DNA of 43,475 bases from CAWCOU01 sp963797335. Lineage in GTDB: Bacteria > Pseudomonadota > Gammaproteobacteria > JAURND01. The stretch spans positions 1 to 43,475 of the forward strand of contig CAWCOU010000002.1 of the NCBI GenBank assembly GCA_963797335.1, read 5' to 3'. Position numbers and translations under genes: made by a program. Positions 1-8,642 of the stretch are shown here, piece by piece (the first letter of the stretch is position 1; the number at the start of each line of letters is the position of its first letter). The notes beneath the pieces were generated by a model. It worked only from the letters and a program-made list of their open reading frames with translations. It ran no database searches and was not told where the DNA came from.

Positions 1-2
1 GT

Positions 3-1724
3 GGTGGTCTCGAACTGGTATTGGCTTGCCGTTATCGTGTAGCGGAAGACAGCCCGAAAACGATTCTAGGTGCGCCGGAAGTTAAAATTGGCATCCACCC
101 CGGTTGGGGAGGCACGGTACGTTTACCACAATTAATCGGTGTATTGCCGGCAATGGCTATAAACCTGACGGGCAAACCGGTCAGCGCCAGAGCTGCAGCG
201 AAAATGGGCTTGGTCGACGCAGCCGTCATGGCTGCTGATTTACAGCACGCCGCCGTCTATTATGCCACCCAGCAACCAGCGGTCCAGCAGCCGGCATGGT
301 GGCATACCATCCCTAACTATTCGTTCACGCGCCCGACCGTGGCGAAGATGCTTTACAAAAGATTAGAAGCGAAAGTAAACAAAAAACATTATCCGGCACC
401 GTATGCCATTGTCAAAAATTGGGCCATCGATGGTGCCAAAGGCGAACACGCCATGATGCATGAGGCGGAATCGATTGCGCAATTACTCGTTACTCCTACC
501 TCCCGCAATTTAGTGCGCGTATTCTTTCTGCAGAACCGATTAAAAAGTTTGAATAAAGGCAGCCATTTTCAGCCGCAGCACGTGCATGTGATTGGTGCGG
601 GTACTATGGGTGGTGATATTGCGGCTTGGTGTGCGTTGCGGGGTTTGCGAGTCACTTTACAAGATCGATTGCCGGAATTGCTAACGCCTGCCATCCGCCG
701 CGCTCACGCGCTGTTTGAGAAAAAATTGAAACTGCCTTTTTTAGTTCAGGCCGCTATGGATAGATTGATCCCCGATGTCGACGGCGCCGGCGTAGGCAAT
801 GCGGACGTGGTAATAGAGGCTGTTTCTGAAAATTTAGAGATTAAGCAAGCCATTTATCGAGTGCTGGAAGGAAAAATGAAACCCGATGCCTTATTGGCAA
901 CGAATACTTCCAGCCTGCCGTTGGATGAGTTGAATCAAGTGCTGACTCGTCCAGAACGTTTAGTCGGTATTCATTTTTTCAACCCAGTGGCCATGATGCA
1001 GTTAGTGGAAGTGGTGCATGGCGAGCACACCGATCCGGCGGTAGTTGACCAAGCCATTCATTTTGTCCGAGTGATTGATCGATTGCCCCTACCCGTTAAG
1101 AGCCAGCCGGGCTTTTTAGTCAATCGTATTCTTATGCCTTATTTAATGGAGGGGGTCAATCTCTTGGCGGAAGGATTAGCGCCCACCCAGGTCGACCAGG
1201 CCGCTGTGGCGTTTGGAATGCCCATGGGCCCCGTCGAGTTGGCCGACACGGTTGGTTTAGATGTATGCTTGAATGTGGCTGAAACGTTCGCTAGCCATTT
1301 CCATCGGGAAATTCCAGCTATTTTGCATGAAAAAGTGGAGAAAGGTGAATTAGGCCGCAAATCGGGCCAAGGTTTTTATCGCTACGAAAATGGTCGCATC
1401 ATCAAACCAGTAGCAGAAAAAACAGCACTCACCTCGGAAGAAATCAGCGATCGTTTGATCTTTGCCATGTTGAATGAATCCGCTGCCTGCTACCGAGAAA
1501 AAATCGCCGCAGATGCTGATTTAATCGATGCCGGCATGATCTTTGGCGTTGGCTTCGCCCCCTTCCGTGGCGGCCCCCTCCATTACGCCCAAAGTCTAGG
1601 GATCCCTACCGTTATTGAAAAATTGGAACACCTCCAACAAAAATACGGCGACCGCTACCTCCCCGACACAGGCTGGGAACAACTCCCTACCGATCAACCC
1701 CCTACCGATCAACCCCCAACCTGA
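3..1724 (+). CDS. FadB/FadJ-like enoyl-CoA hydratase / 3-hydroxyacyl-CoA dehydrogenase (5' partial)
   Basis: Multifunctional fatty acid beta-oxidation alpha subunit: hydrates enoyl-CoA and oxidises L-3-hydroxyacyl-CoA with NAD+. The frame is open from base 3, where residues GGLEL match the crotonase oxyanion-hole/Glu segment, so the first TTG at 21 is internal and the gene begins left of the window. The second crotonase Glu is seen in APEVKIGIHPGWGG. A Rossmann motif GAGTMGGD lies near residue 190, NTSSLPLDEL and GIHFFNPV mark the dehydrogenase, and two 3HCDH C-terminal domains follow (about 360-460 and 480-560). The C-terminus ends in a small tandem repeat (PTDQPPTDQPPT) coded by two 15-bp direct repeats. 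The thiolase partner (FadA/FadI) is not in the window. FadB versus FadJ cannot be decided from this part. Confidence 0.9.
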   Translation, partial: GGLELVLACRYRVAEDSPKTILGAPEVKIGIHPGWGGTVRLPQLIGVLPAMAINLTGKPVSARAAAKMGLVDAAVMAADLQHAAVYYATQQPAVQQPAWWHTIPNYSFTRPTVAKMLYKRLEAKVNKKHYPAPYAIVKNWAIDGAKGEHAMMHEAESIAQLLVTPTSRNLVRVFFLQNRLKSLNKGSHFQPQHVHVIGAGTMGGDIAAWCALRGLRVTLQDRLPELLTPAIRRAHALFEKKLKLPFLVQAAMDRLIPDVDGAGVGNADVVIEAVSENLEIKQAIYRVLEGKMKPDALLATNTSSLPLDELNQVLTRPERLVGIHFFNPVAMMQLVEVVHGEHTDPAVVDQAIHFVRVIDRLPLPVKSQPGFLVNRILMPYLMEGVNLLAEGLAPTQVDQAAVAFGMPMGPVELADTVGLDVCLNVAETFASHFHREIPAILHEKVEKGELGRKSGQGFYRYENGRIIKPVAEKTALTSEEISDRLIFAMLNESAACYREKIAADADLIDAGMIFGVGFAPFRGGPLHYAQSLGIPTVIEKLEHLQQKYGDRYLPDTGWEQLPTDQPPTDQPPT

Positions 1725-1748
1725 GCCGCCCAGGCGGCCCCCCCTACG

Positions 1749-1823
1749 CTTGTCCGCGGGATCCAGAAATGGAGCCCCTATTCGCTTTTTCCTGGATTCC
1801 CGCGGACAAGCCGCGGGACGACG
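1749..1823. repeat. Inverted repeat with dispersed palindrome, downstream of the fad gene
   Basis: Two arms, 1749-1766 and 1792-1810, are complementary over 18 bp with one unpaired base. The right arm runs on into a compact palindrome (cccgcgg-acaag-ccgcggg, 1799-1817) followed by acgacg. The same palindrome recurs at 43253-43283, so this is a dispersed repeat and not a gene-specific structure. It could also stop transcription from the fad gene, but no T tract follows it. Confidence 0.6.
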
Positions 1824-2020
1824 TATAAATGAATTTCGTACCCTACAAAGGGTCATTCTCGACAGGTATTCGCAGTTTAAGAATTCCGTAATAAAATAGC
1901 GGTAAAATTTATAGTATAATTAATGCCGGAAGTGAAGTATTTTGCGCATAGGAACTAGCTATCTTCTAGAGAAGACAAGGGGCAGGGAAGCGTACTATCG
2001 AGTGAATCCTGGAGCATGGT

Positions 2021-2998
2021 GTGAAGAGAATAACAATAAAAAATATAAGAAAAATAGATAATGGTGAGAATGAAGATGCTCAGGTGTCTTTACATGACTT
2101 CTTAAAAGAATTGAATGCCAAATCCGTCGCCACAGCGACGGAAAGCAACCCGCATACCTTTAATAAGGATTGCATCAAATGGCTAAAAGCTAAGAATTCA
2201 CCGAGTACCCAGCAAAAATTAAACCAAAAGCTCTGTTCAAAATTACAGGCCAAATATAGCTCAATCCCTAACGACAAGATAAAACAGTTTATCTGTGATG
2301 TCCTGAATTCTGATCTCAATTCCGCCTCCTTCGTATTCCTCGCCGCTAAATACAATATCGACATTCCTTTTTCCGAATTTAGCGAATTGTTATTAGCGAG
2401 CATTCAGGAAGTCTTACTCAAGAACTATGGCAAATACTTTCAGGAAACGGTTCGTTACTATACCCCGGAAGTAACCCGTATTGGTCAGCATCTCATTAAC
2501 ATGGCATTGGGCTATAGCAAAGAAGAAGCGCTGATTAACTGGTGCAAGCCTGAAGTCACCCTCACCCTGCGTCAAGGTCGAATCGTTTTTATGTGTGTGT
2601 ACAAAGGGCCGATAGGCGTTGAGAAATTAGATCAGCAATCCACGTATGAACTCATTCCATTACGTCACCCCATCAAAGTGGAAGTTTACTGGGAGCCTAA
2701 ACAAGGCTGGACTTTTTCGCTGCTGAATGAAGCACAAAATCAAGCGGACTATCAACGATTAGGGGTGTTGGCCATTGTTTTTGCTCATAATTACACCAAA
2801 GAAAAATTAGGCGCTTGTTTTGGTTTTCTATTAGGCCTCACCGGTTATTTTCTAATGAAAGAAGTGGTAGATGATACCCAAGTAGCACTGGCATCTGGTT
2901 TATTGTGTGCTGGAATGCTGGTCATGGTTGTCAGTGGAGTGTCTTCCTGTTTGAAAACCCGAAAACTAGGAGAAATTGATTATGCCAACGACAGTTAA
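2021..2998 (+). CDS. Unknown protein with C-terminal membrane hairpin, effector-like
   Basis: I do not recognise a family. GTG start at 2021 has a GGAG ribosome site about 6 bases upstream. Of 325 residues, about 240 are soluble, charged and Lys/Gln/Asn-rich, with no signal peptide. Two hydrophobic stretches follow near 262-280 and 288-306 (LGACFGFLLGLTGYFLM and ALASGLLCAGMLVMVVSGV), then a short charged tail. A large soluble N-terminal part with a late hydrophobic hairpin is common among type IV secreted effectors that insert in host membranes, but that is only an analogy. The downstream gene overlaps it by 17 bases and has a similar plan, so the two are probably co-transcribed and may act as a pair. 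Confidence 0.7.
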   Translation: MKRITIKNIRKIDNGENEDAQVSLHDFLKELNAKSVATATESNPHTFNKDCIKWLKAKNSPSTQQKLNQKLCSKLQAKYSSIPNDKIKQFICDVLNSDLNSASFVFLAAKYNIDIPFSEFSELLLASIQEVLLKNYGKYFQETVRYYTPEVTRIGQHLINMALGYSKEEALINWCKPEVTLTLRQGRIVFMCVYKGPIGVEKLDQQSTYELIPLRHPIKVEVYWEPKQGWTFSLLNEAQNQADYQRLGVLAIVFAHNYTKEKLGACFGFLLGLTGYFLMKEVVDDTQVALASGLLCAGMLVMVVSGVSSCLKTRKLGEIDYANDS

Positions 2999-4124
2999 AT
3001 TGAGTACAACTCCTAATTCCCTGTATCTTGAGGGTGATAATCGCCAGCGTCAAACATTTGATGCCGGTGGGAATGTTGTCAATCAAGATTTTATTCGTAA
3101 CGAAACAGCAGCGTTAAACCTCGTTTGGTTTAAAGGTGAAACCGAAGAGCAGCGCCAGGATTTAATCAATCATGTGAGTGCATTAGGTCCAGCGCCCAAC
3201 TCTAAAATGGTCACTGAATTGATTATTGATCACGGCTGCCAGATTCTAGGAGTTGAAAAAGAACAATTAGAGTCAGCCCGTTGCTTATTAAGCCAAACGA
3301 TAGCAGCGAAGGTAGGTGAACAATTAGCAGAAAAAGTAGCTGAGAAAATGCCAGGAAAACATTTAACTTTTGGCAATAAAAAAATCGTCCTGTCCGTAAA
3401 TAATGACCGTCAATTGACAGCAACTGCCAAATTCGATCAATTAGCACTCATCGATCCAAGTATTTTCGAGCCTGTTCCAGGCAGCGAAGAAGGAGAGTTG
3501 GCACCGCAATCAAGGCCCCTACCAGGTACTGTTACATTCCAATACACCGCCCCTGAACCTGGTGTCGCTACCATTGCCTGTCCCGATATCCAGTTGAGTG
3601 ATCCTGACAGTATTTATCCATTGCTGCCAGAAATAAAGAAAAGCGAAAAACAAAAATCCTTTAGAAAGGAATTAGTGGGTGGTGCATTCGGTTCAGCATT
3701 GTTCGTTACCGGGCTGGCGTTATTTTTAATTCCAGGCGTTAATATCATCAGTTGGCTTTGCTTCGCTGTGATGGCTTTAGGTTTGGTGATTGATATTATT
3801 AGTGCGGGATCAGTCATTAAGAACTTCAGGGGGACGGGATTGAATAGGGAGAAAGGTAAGGAAGATATATCCTTGGAAACAGCCCCAAGCAAGCAAGGCA
3901 CTAATGATTTCTCGAATATATTAACTTATGAAAAAAAACCACCGGTTAGTTTATCTAAAAGTGCCAGCAATTCTGGGTTTTTTGCAAGCGGTGAGAATGA
4001 ATATACGCTGCCCCCAGCGCCGGTTTCTTCTTTTTTTAGTCCTACGGAAAATAGTAATAGCCAGCTGGGTAAGACGGATTCGTCAACGGCAATAGAGTCA
4101 TTGACGTTAGATACCTCGCATTAG
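2982..4124 (+). CDS. Unknown protein with central membrane hairpin, effector-like
   Basis: Family not recognised. The start is ATG 2982 rather than the in-frame TTG 2976, because AGGAGA at 2968-2973 sits 8 bases before it. The product is 380 aa: a soluble N-terminal half, a hydrophobic hairpin near residues 230-270 (GGAFGSALFVTGLALFLIPG and ISWLCFAVMALGLVIDIISA), and a polar Ser/Thr-rich tail of about 100 residues with low complexity. There is no signal peptide. It overlaps the preceding gene, and the shared layout (soluble domain plus two adjacent hydrophobic segments) suggests a functional pair. A secreted host-membrane protein is a guess. An inner-membrane protein is the main alternative. 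Confidence 0.7.
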   Translation: MPTTVKLSTTPNSLYLEGDNRQRQTFDAGGNVVNQDFIRNETAALNLVWFKGETEEQRQDLINHVSALGPAPNSKMVTELIIDHGCQILGVEKEQLESARCLLSQTIAAKVGEQLAEKVAEKMPGKHLTFGNKKIVLSVNNDRQLTATAKFDQLALIDPSIFEPVPGSEEGELAPQSRPLPGTVTFQYTAPEPGVATIACPDIQLSDPDSIYPLLPEIKKSEKQKSFRKELVGGAFGSALFVTGLALFLIPGVNIISWLCFAVMALGLVIDIISAGSVIKNFRGTGLNREKGKEDISLETAPSKQGTNDFSNILTYEKKPPVSLSKSASNSGFFASGENEYTLPPAPVSSFFSPTENSNSQLGKTDSSTAIESLTLDTSH

Positions 4125-4160
4125 GGCTTGTTTACAAAAGTTCAAGTTTTCAGCCACAAC

Positions 4161-4236
4161 GGTGGGCACGCTGCGCTGTGCCCACCCTACGTCTCATCGC
4201 GTGTTTTTTTGGTGGGCAAAGCAAAGCGTGCCCACC
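4161..4236. repeat. Twin hairpins between convergent genes (possible bidirectional terminator)
   Basis: Two related stem-loops lie side by side: 4161-4186 (ggtgggcac / gtgcccacc, 9-bp stem, 8-base loop) and 4211-4236 (ggtgggca / tgcccacc). A run of seven T separates them (4204-4210). They fill the gap between a plus-strand gene ending at 4124 and idi, which ends on the minus strand at 4248, which suits a two-way terminator. Near-identical units side by side also look like a REP-type repeat. Confidence 0.55.
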
Positions 4237-4247
4237 ATAAACGCTCC

Positions 4248-4829
4248 CTACAAGACAACCCGATAACGCTCCAACACCCGCGAATAAGTGGTTTTCAACT
4301 CCTGCCATTCCAACAAAAACCACGGAGTGAATTGTTGCGGTTGATTTTCCAACTCCAATTCTAAAGCCCTACCACTAATAAAACGCCAGCTGGCAATCTC
4401 ATTCTCATTAGCAAGCACCGGACCATTACAACGCCCCACAAACACAGAACACAACTCATGCTCAGCGCCCAAATTCAGATAAGGAACCTGATACTTAAAT
4501 TTATACAAATACTCCAATGCAGTATCCAACCCCAGCTCCTGGCTCAACCGACGCCGACAGGCCTGCGCCATATCTTCCCCACGCCGAGGATGACTGCAAC
4601 AACTATTAGACCAATACAACGGCCATAAACGTTTTTGACGACTGCGTTGTTGTAATAACAACTCACCGTCATCATTAAAAATAAACAAAGAAAAGGCACG
4701 ATGCAAAAGCCCATCCTTATCATGACACGTGAGCTTATCTTGATAACCTATCTCATGATCCTCCTCATCCACCAATATAAGCGAATCAGAATCAAAAGAA
4801 ACGACAGAATGCTGTACTTGTGATCGCAA
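4248..4829 (-). CDS. idi: Isopentenyl-diphosphate delta-isomerase, type I
   Basis: Interconverts isopentenyl diphosphate and dimethylallyl diphosphate, the last step of precursor supply for isoprenoids. The 193-aa product is a Nudix-fold type I enzyme. HRAFSLFIF, LLLQQRS and WPLYWSNSCCSHP contain the family's active-site Cys and metal-binding His, and EHELCSVF supplies the second catalytic Glu region. The start must be TTG at 4829, since no ATG or GTG lies closer and GAGGG is about 10 bases upstream. It is transcribed divergently from the mevalonate genes that begin near 5.5 kb, which matches its job of using their product. The reading frame is intact, unlike several of its pathway neighbours. 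Confidence 0.93.
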   Translation of the reverse strand: MRSQVQHSVVSFDSDSLILVDEEDHEIGYQDKLTCHDKDGLLHRAFSLFIFNDDGELLLQQRSRQKRLWPLYWSNSCCSHPRRGEDMAQACRRRLSQELGLDTALEYLYKFKYQVPYLNLGAEHELCSVFVGRCNGPVLANENEIASWRFISGRALELELENQPQQFTPWFLLEWQELKTTYSRVLERYRVVL

Positions 4830-4923
4830 GTGATATTTCCCTCACATATATCTGAAATAATCTTCACATAGTAGCTGGAACTTAAATCAGTTTCACCTAT
4901 TTCCGCCCCGGCATCCATGCTGG

Positions 4924-5222
4924 GCTAGGGTATGCACACATCTTTTTTTGTCAACTGTGAGTAGGCACCGGATTAACGATTAGCACTGTAAACCCCCTCT
5001 CCCGCGCGAGGAGTTTGGGCAAAAGCTGCAAACCTATTCGCGGGAGAGGGTAGGGGAGAGGGTAAAGTCTCGCGTTATCCATTCGCCCTCTCCCCAACCC
5101 TCTCCCGCGAACAAGTTCAAAGCCTTTATTCAAGCCCTCGCGCGGGAGAGGGGGCTTACAGTGCTAACCCCTAATCTAATACTCCCTCACAGTTGACAAA
5201 AAAAATGTGTGCATACCCTAGC
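4924..5222. mobile_element. MITE-like element, 299 bp, with 8-bp target duplication
   Basis: Both ends read gctagggtatgcacacat in inverted orientation, and the inverted match continues imperfectly for about 95 bases per side (tcaactgtgag, tagcactgta, ccccctctcccgcgcgag). The element is flanked directly by catgctgg at 4916-4923 and again at 5223-5230, which looks like an 8-bp target-site duplication. There is no transposase gene inside, so movement would depend on a transposase elsewhere. The centre is rich in ccctctccc / gggagaggg units that can fold on themselves. It sits between idi and HMG-CoA reductase. Confidence 0.8.
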
Positions 5223-5262
5223 CATGCTGGAACGATGGTTCTATGATTTACTGCCCAAGTAA

Positions 5263-5371
5263 GCATGAAGTATCCCAGGGGCTGGCTGCAAACCTTCTAA
5301 TTCAGGGAGGAATTAGGGAGCGACGGATGTATTTATGCGTGTTTGCGGCCAGCCCCTGGGATACTTCATGC
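5263..5371. repeat. 31-bp inverted repeat with 47-base spacer
   Basis: Arms 5263-5293 and 5341-5371 are reverse complements over 31 bases with one mismatch (gcatgaagtatcccaggggc on the left). The end of the right arm is repeated directly: gatacttcatgc-gaagtggctcc occurs at 5360-5384 and again at 5418-5443 with one change. No ORF of note lies inside. It is upstream of the mevalonate genes and may be a second miniature element or a strong RNA hairpin in their leader. Confidence 0.65.
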
Positions 5372-5583
5372 GTGAAGTGGCTCCGGTATCGAAGGCTAAA
5401 GGCAGAAACACTGCTATGATACTTCATGCGCGAAGTGGCTCCTAACTCAAGAACGCGCATCATTCAGTGTCCAGGTAACCTCCCAAAACCCTTCAATTTC
5501 GCAGAAATTCCTGATATTCTGCATCGTTTTCTTGAAAAATTACCCACAGAGGCAGCAAAAGCCCTGCGGAAGGAGTGGAACAA

Positions 5584-6666
5584 ATGATACAAACCGATTC
5601 AATCGCGGCAATCCCCATGAAAACCATCGGCCCCATCCGCATCATCGGGCCAGAACTCCAAGAAGAAGTGATGGTCCCGCTTGCCACCTTTGAATCACCC
5701 CTCTGGCCCTCCACCAACCGCGGCGCCCGAGTATCCTGCCAAGTAGCAGGAATCCACGTCGTCATCATCAAAGACTGCATGACACGCTCCGTACTCGTAG
5801 AAGCCCCCGACGCCCAAGCCGCACATCGCATCGCTAACCACATCCAACAACAACGCCACCTACTCGCCGAAGTCGTCGCACGCACCAGCCGTTTCGCCAC
5901 CCTCGAAGACTGCTTCAGCCAAATAGTCGGCAACTTACTATACCTACGCTTCTCCCTGCAAACCGGCGATGCCGCTGGCCACAACATGGTCACCCAGGCC
6001 GCCGATGCCCTACTGACCTGGCTATTCGAACACTACCCCGAACTCCAATACGTCTCCATATCCGGCAACCTATGCATCGATAAAAAAGTCTCAGCCATTA
6101 ACGGCTTACTAGGCCGTGGCAAATACGCGGTAGCTGAAATACTCATCCCCCGCGCCATTTGCGAAAGCCGCCTAAAGACAACGCCCGAAAAAATCGTCGA
6201 CCTCAACATCAAAAAAAACCTGCTAGGGACATTACTAGCCGGTGGCATTCGAACAGCGAATGCCCATTTCGCCAATATGTTACTGGGTTTCTATTTAGCC
6301 ACCGGCCAAGATGCCGCTAATATAATCGAAGGCTGGCAAGGAATTGTGCACGCCGAAGTCCGCAACGATGGGCTCTACTTCTCCGTCACCTTGCCTAAGA
6401 TTATCGTCGGCGCCATCGGCAACGGCAAACATTTAGACTTCGTCCAGTACAACTGATCGGTCACGGGTTGCCTGGAAAATCGAGCTAAGGGCGATAATGG
6501 CCGCCGCTTGGCAGCCATCGCTGCTGCTACCGTTTTATGCGGAGAGCTGTCATTACTGTCAGCCCAAACCAATCAGGGCGAATTGATGCGAAGCCATATC
6601 CAATTGGAACGAAGAGGGGAACCGCTATCGGCCAGAAAGCTTGCTTGTGACCCTGTAACACCATGA
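5584..6666 (+). pseudogene. mvaA: HMG-CoA reductase, interrupted by an in-frame TGA
   Basis: Reduces HMG-CoA to mevalonate, the committed mevalonate pathway step. Family motifs are IPMKTIGPIRI, VPLATFESPLWPSTNRG (with the catalytic Glu), SGNLCIDKK (Lys), LNIKKNLLGT and ATGQDAANII (Asp). The frame stops at TGA 6454-6456, yet the same frame continues with ENRAKGDNGRRLAAIAAAT and ELMRSH, including the catalytic His at 6595-6597, to TGA 6664-6666, where it overlaps the next gene as ATGA. The early stop would therefore remove an essential residue. The start at ATG 5584 has AAGGAG 8 bases upstream. However, about 30 codons in another frame just before it (LPTEAAKALRKEWNK) look like a natural N-terminus lost by a 1-base deletion near 5579. 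Either a real lesion or a base error. Confidence 0.85.
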
Positions 6667-7698
6667 GCTCAACCCTGCAAAGCCTAACGGTACGCACTCC
6701 CGGCAAGTTGATACTCTCCGGCGAAAACGCCGTCGTTTACGGGCATCCTGCATTAGCCATGGCGGTAGATCGCTATACTGATACCACCATTAGCCGCCAG
6801 ATGGCACGAGAAAACATCCTCTTCCGACCTCTTAAATTTCCGTTACAGCAAAGCCTTCAGCCATACTGCTTTGCAGCGCATCAAACAAAGCATCCATAAA
6901 CGCTATCAAAAATTCTTGCAGGGGAAATACGATATCCGCGACGTGCTAAAAGAACCGTTTGAGTTGATGCAATATGCCTTAACGCATTTTAGTGAAAAAC
7001 GTAAACTGCCACTGCCTCCCGGACTTACCATCCATACCGAATCCACGATACCAATTGGCTGTGGGATGGGTTCTTCTGCTGCTGCCGTCGTGAGTCTGAT
7101 GTATGGGGTAGCGCAGTTTCTAAAATTAGATATCGATTTACAAAGCTATTATGAATTAGCCCGGGAAGGGGAGAACGTGCAACACGGGTATTCCAGTGGC
7201 ATTGATGTTTATCTAGTCTTGCACGGAGGCTGCATTCGCTTTCAAAAAAATGGTCAGCACACCCCGCTGATTTTACCAGCGCAAAAACTATTGCTGGTCG
7301 ATACCGGTGCGCCGGTGAGCAGCACTGGCGAATGTGTATGCCAAGTTGCCCCGCAGTTGTCCACGCAAGCCGCGTTATTAAAAGCATTTGCCGCCGCGAC
7401 GCAGACCATGGAACAGGCCATTGTTCAGCAAGACCGTGAGCTGTTAATCACGAGCATTCGAGAAAACCATCGATTATTAGTCGGTATTGGCGTCGTGCCC
7501 CAACAGGTCCAAGGTTTTATCGCCGAAATCGAACGCTTGAATGGTGCAGCCAAAATCTGTGGAGCAGGGGCAGTGCGTGGGGAAACGGCCGGCGTGTTAT
7601 TAGTAGTAGTCGATGCGGATATTTCTGAGTTAATCAAGCAATACCATTATCGGGCAATGCCTGTGCAAGGCGAATTGCTGGGGACTCGCGTCTTATGA
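6663..7698 (+). pseudogene. GHMP kinase, mevalonate kinase type (one frameshift)
   Basis: Probable mevalonate kinase or phosphomevalonate kinase; the pathway needs both and this cluster has two GHMP kinases, so the exact step is uncertain. The N-terminus has TPGKLILSGENAVVYGHPAL. The GHMP ATP loop PIGCGMGSSAAAVVSL and a C-terminal AKICGAGAVRGETAGVLL are in the other frame. Removing one C at 6824-6825 joins the two parts cleanly, giving FDLLNFRYSKAFSHTALQR across the break. ATG 6663 overlaps the HMG-CoA reductase stop (ATGA), and the gene overlaps the next kinase the same way at 7695-7698, so the operon is tightly coupled. As printed the sequence would not make a full enzyme. Confidence 0.83.
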
Positions 7699-8642
7699 AA
7701 TACCGGTGTTCAGCGCCTGGGAGCGTGATGCTATTTGGTGAACATGCTGTGCTGCACGGAGCCCAGGCATTGTGTGGCGCGGTCGATCAACGGCTGCATG
7801 TGACGCTGACGCCGCGCAGCGATAAACAAGTGCAGCTGAATTCTGCATTGGGTAATTGCCGATTTACACTGGATACGATGATAATCGCGCCACCGTTTCA
7901 GTTCGTGTTAACCGCTATCCAACAGTATTTACCGGAGCTGCCCAGCGGGTTTGAGCTCAGCTTAACTTCAGATTTTGCTCCTACCTTAGGATTGGGATCT
8001 TCGGCAGCGGCAACCGTGGCCACACTGGCAGTTATCGGTCAGTGGTTAAATAAAAGTCTGACTGCGGAACAATTGTACCAATTGGCGCGCGATGTTATCG
8101 TCACAGTGCAGGGTATGGGTTCTGGTGCAGATGTGGCTGCGGCAGCTTTTGGCGGTATTGTGGCTTATCGGTTGCAACCCTCATTACACATCCATTCTTT
8201 CCCATTCACACCAGAGATGGTCTTGGTTTATTCCGGTGCTAAAGTGCCGACGCCGGCGGTCATTCGCCACGTCGCCGAACGGCAAAAAGCCCAGCCTCAA
8301 AAATACCAAACCCTATTTCAAGCGATACACGATTGCGCCACGGCGGCTGTCGCGGCTTTGTCCGTTCCCAATTGGCAGCAGTGGGGGTCGTTAATGACAG
8401 AGCATCAACGCTTGCAAGAAGAGCTGGGTGTGAGTACGCCTTTACTGAACTCCTTAGTGTCCGATCTCTGTCAGCAACCGGGAGTATTGGGGGCGAAGAT
8501 TTCCGGTTCGGGCATGGGTGATTGCGTGCTGGGCTTAGGCTCTATCGCTGATCATGTTTTTCCGCGCGATGAAGCGCAGCAGCGCTTAGGGGTGAGGCAA
8601 ATTCCCATTCGCTTAAGCACCCAGGGAGTTTGTTATGAATAA
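7695..8642 (+). CDS. GHMP kinase, mevalonate/phosphomevalonate kinase type
   Basis: A 315-aa ATP-dependent small-molecule kinase of the GHMP superfamily, cytosolic. Visible motifs: SAPGSVMLFGEHAVLHG at the N-terminus (substrate side), PTLGLGSSAAATVATL as the ATP phosphate loop near residue 98, MGSGADVAAAAFGG, and KISGSGMGDCVLGL near 270. This is the second GHMP kinase of the cluster. By position between the first kinase and the decarboxylase it would phosphorylate mevalonate or phosphomevalonate. Its GEHAVLHG motif is closer to mevalonate kinases, so the order of the two steps cannot be settled by eye. ATG at 7695 overlaps the preceding stop. The frame is intact. Confidence 0.85.
   Translation: MKYRCSAPGSVMLFGEHAVLHGAQALCGAVDQRLHVTLTPRSDKQVQLNSALGNCRFTLDTMIIAPPFQFVLTAIQQYLPELPSGFELSLTSDFAPTLGLGSSAAATVATLAVIGQWLNKSLTAEQLYQLARDVIVTVQGMGSGADVAAAAFGGIVAYRLQPSLHIHSFPFTPEMVLVYSGAKVPTPAVIRHVAERQKAQPQKYQTLFQAIHDCATAAVAALSVPNWQQWGSLMTEHQRLQEELGVSTPLLNSLVSDLCQQPGVLGAKISGSGMGDCVLGLGSIADHVFPRDEAQQRLGVRQIPIRLSTQGVCYE

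Noticed and set aside
1749..1817. Rho-independent terminator for the fad gene
   Set aside because: A strong hairpin is present but no T tract follows, and the palindrome recurs elsewhere, so it is reported as a repeat.
4128..4364. 78-residue plus-strand ORF after the second unknown gene
   Set aside because: Made of the twin hairpin repeats and the antisense of the idi end, with no ribosome site.
4985..5160. CRISPR array from the repeated ccctctccc / gggagaggg units
   Set aside because: The units are in inverted, not regular direct, orientation, with uneven spacing, and belong to the 299-bp inverted-repeat element.
5493..5993. 166-residue minus-strand ORF opposite HMG-CoA reductase
   Set aside because: Its composition (Trp/Met/Arg/Ser-rich) is that of an antisense shadow of a GC-rich gene, with no ribosome site or motif.
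7025..7387. 120-residue minus-strand ORF opposite the first GHMP kinase
   Set aside because: Antisense shadow of the kinase, which holds clear family motifs.
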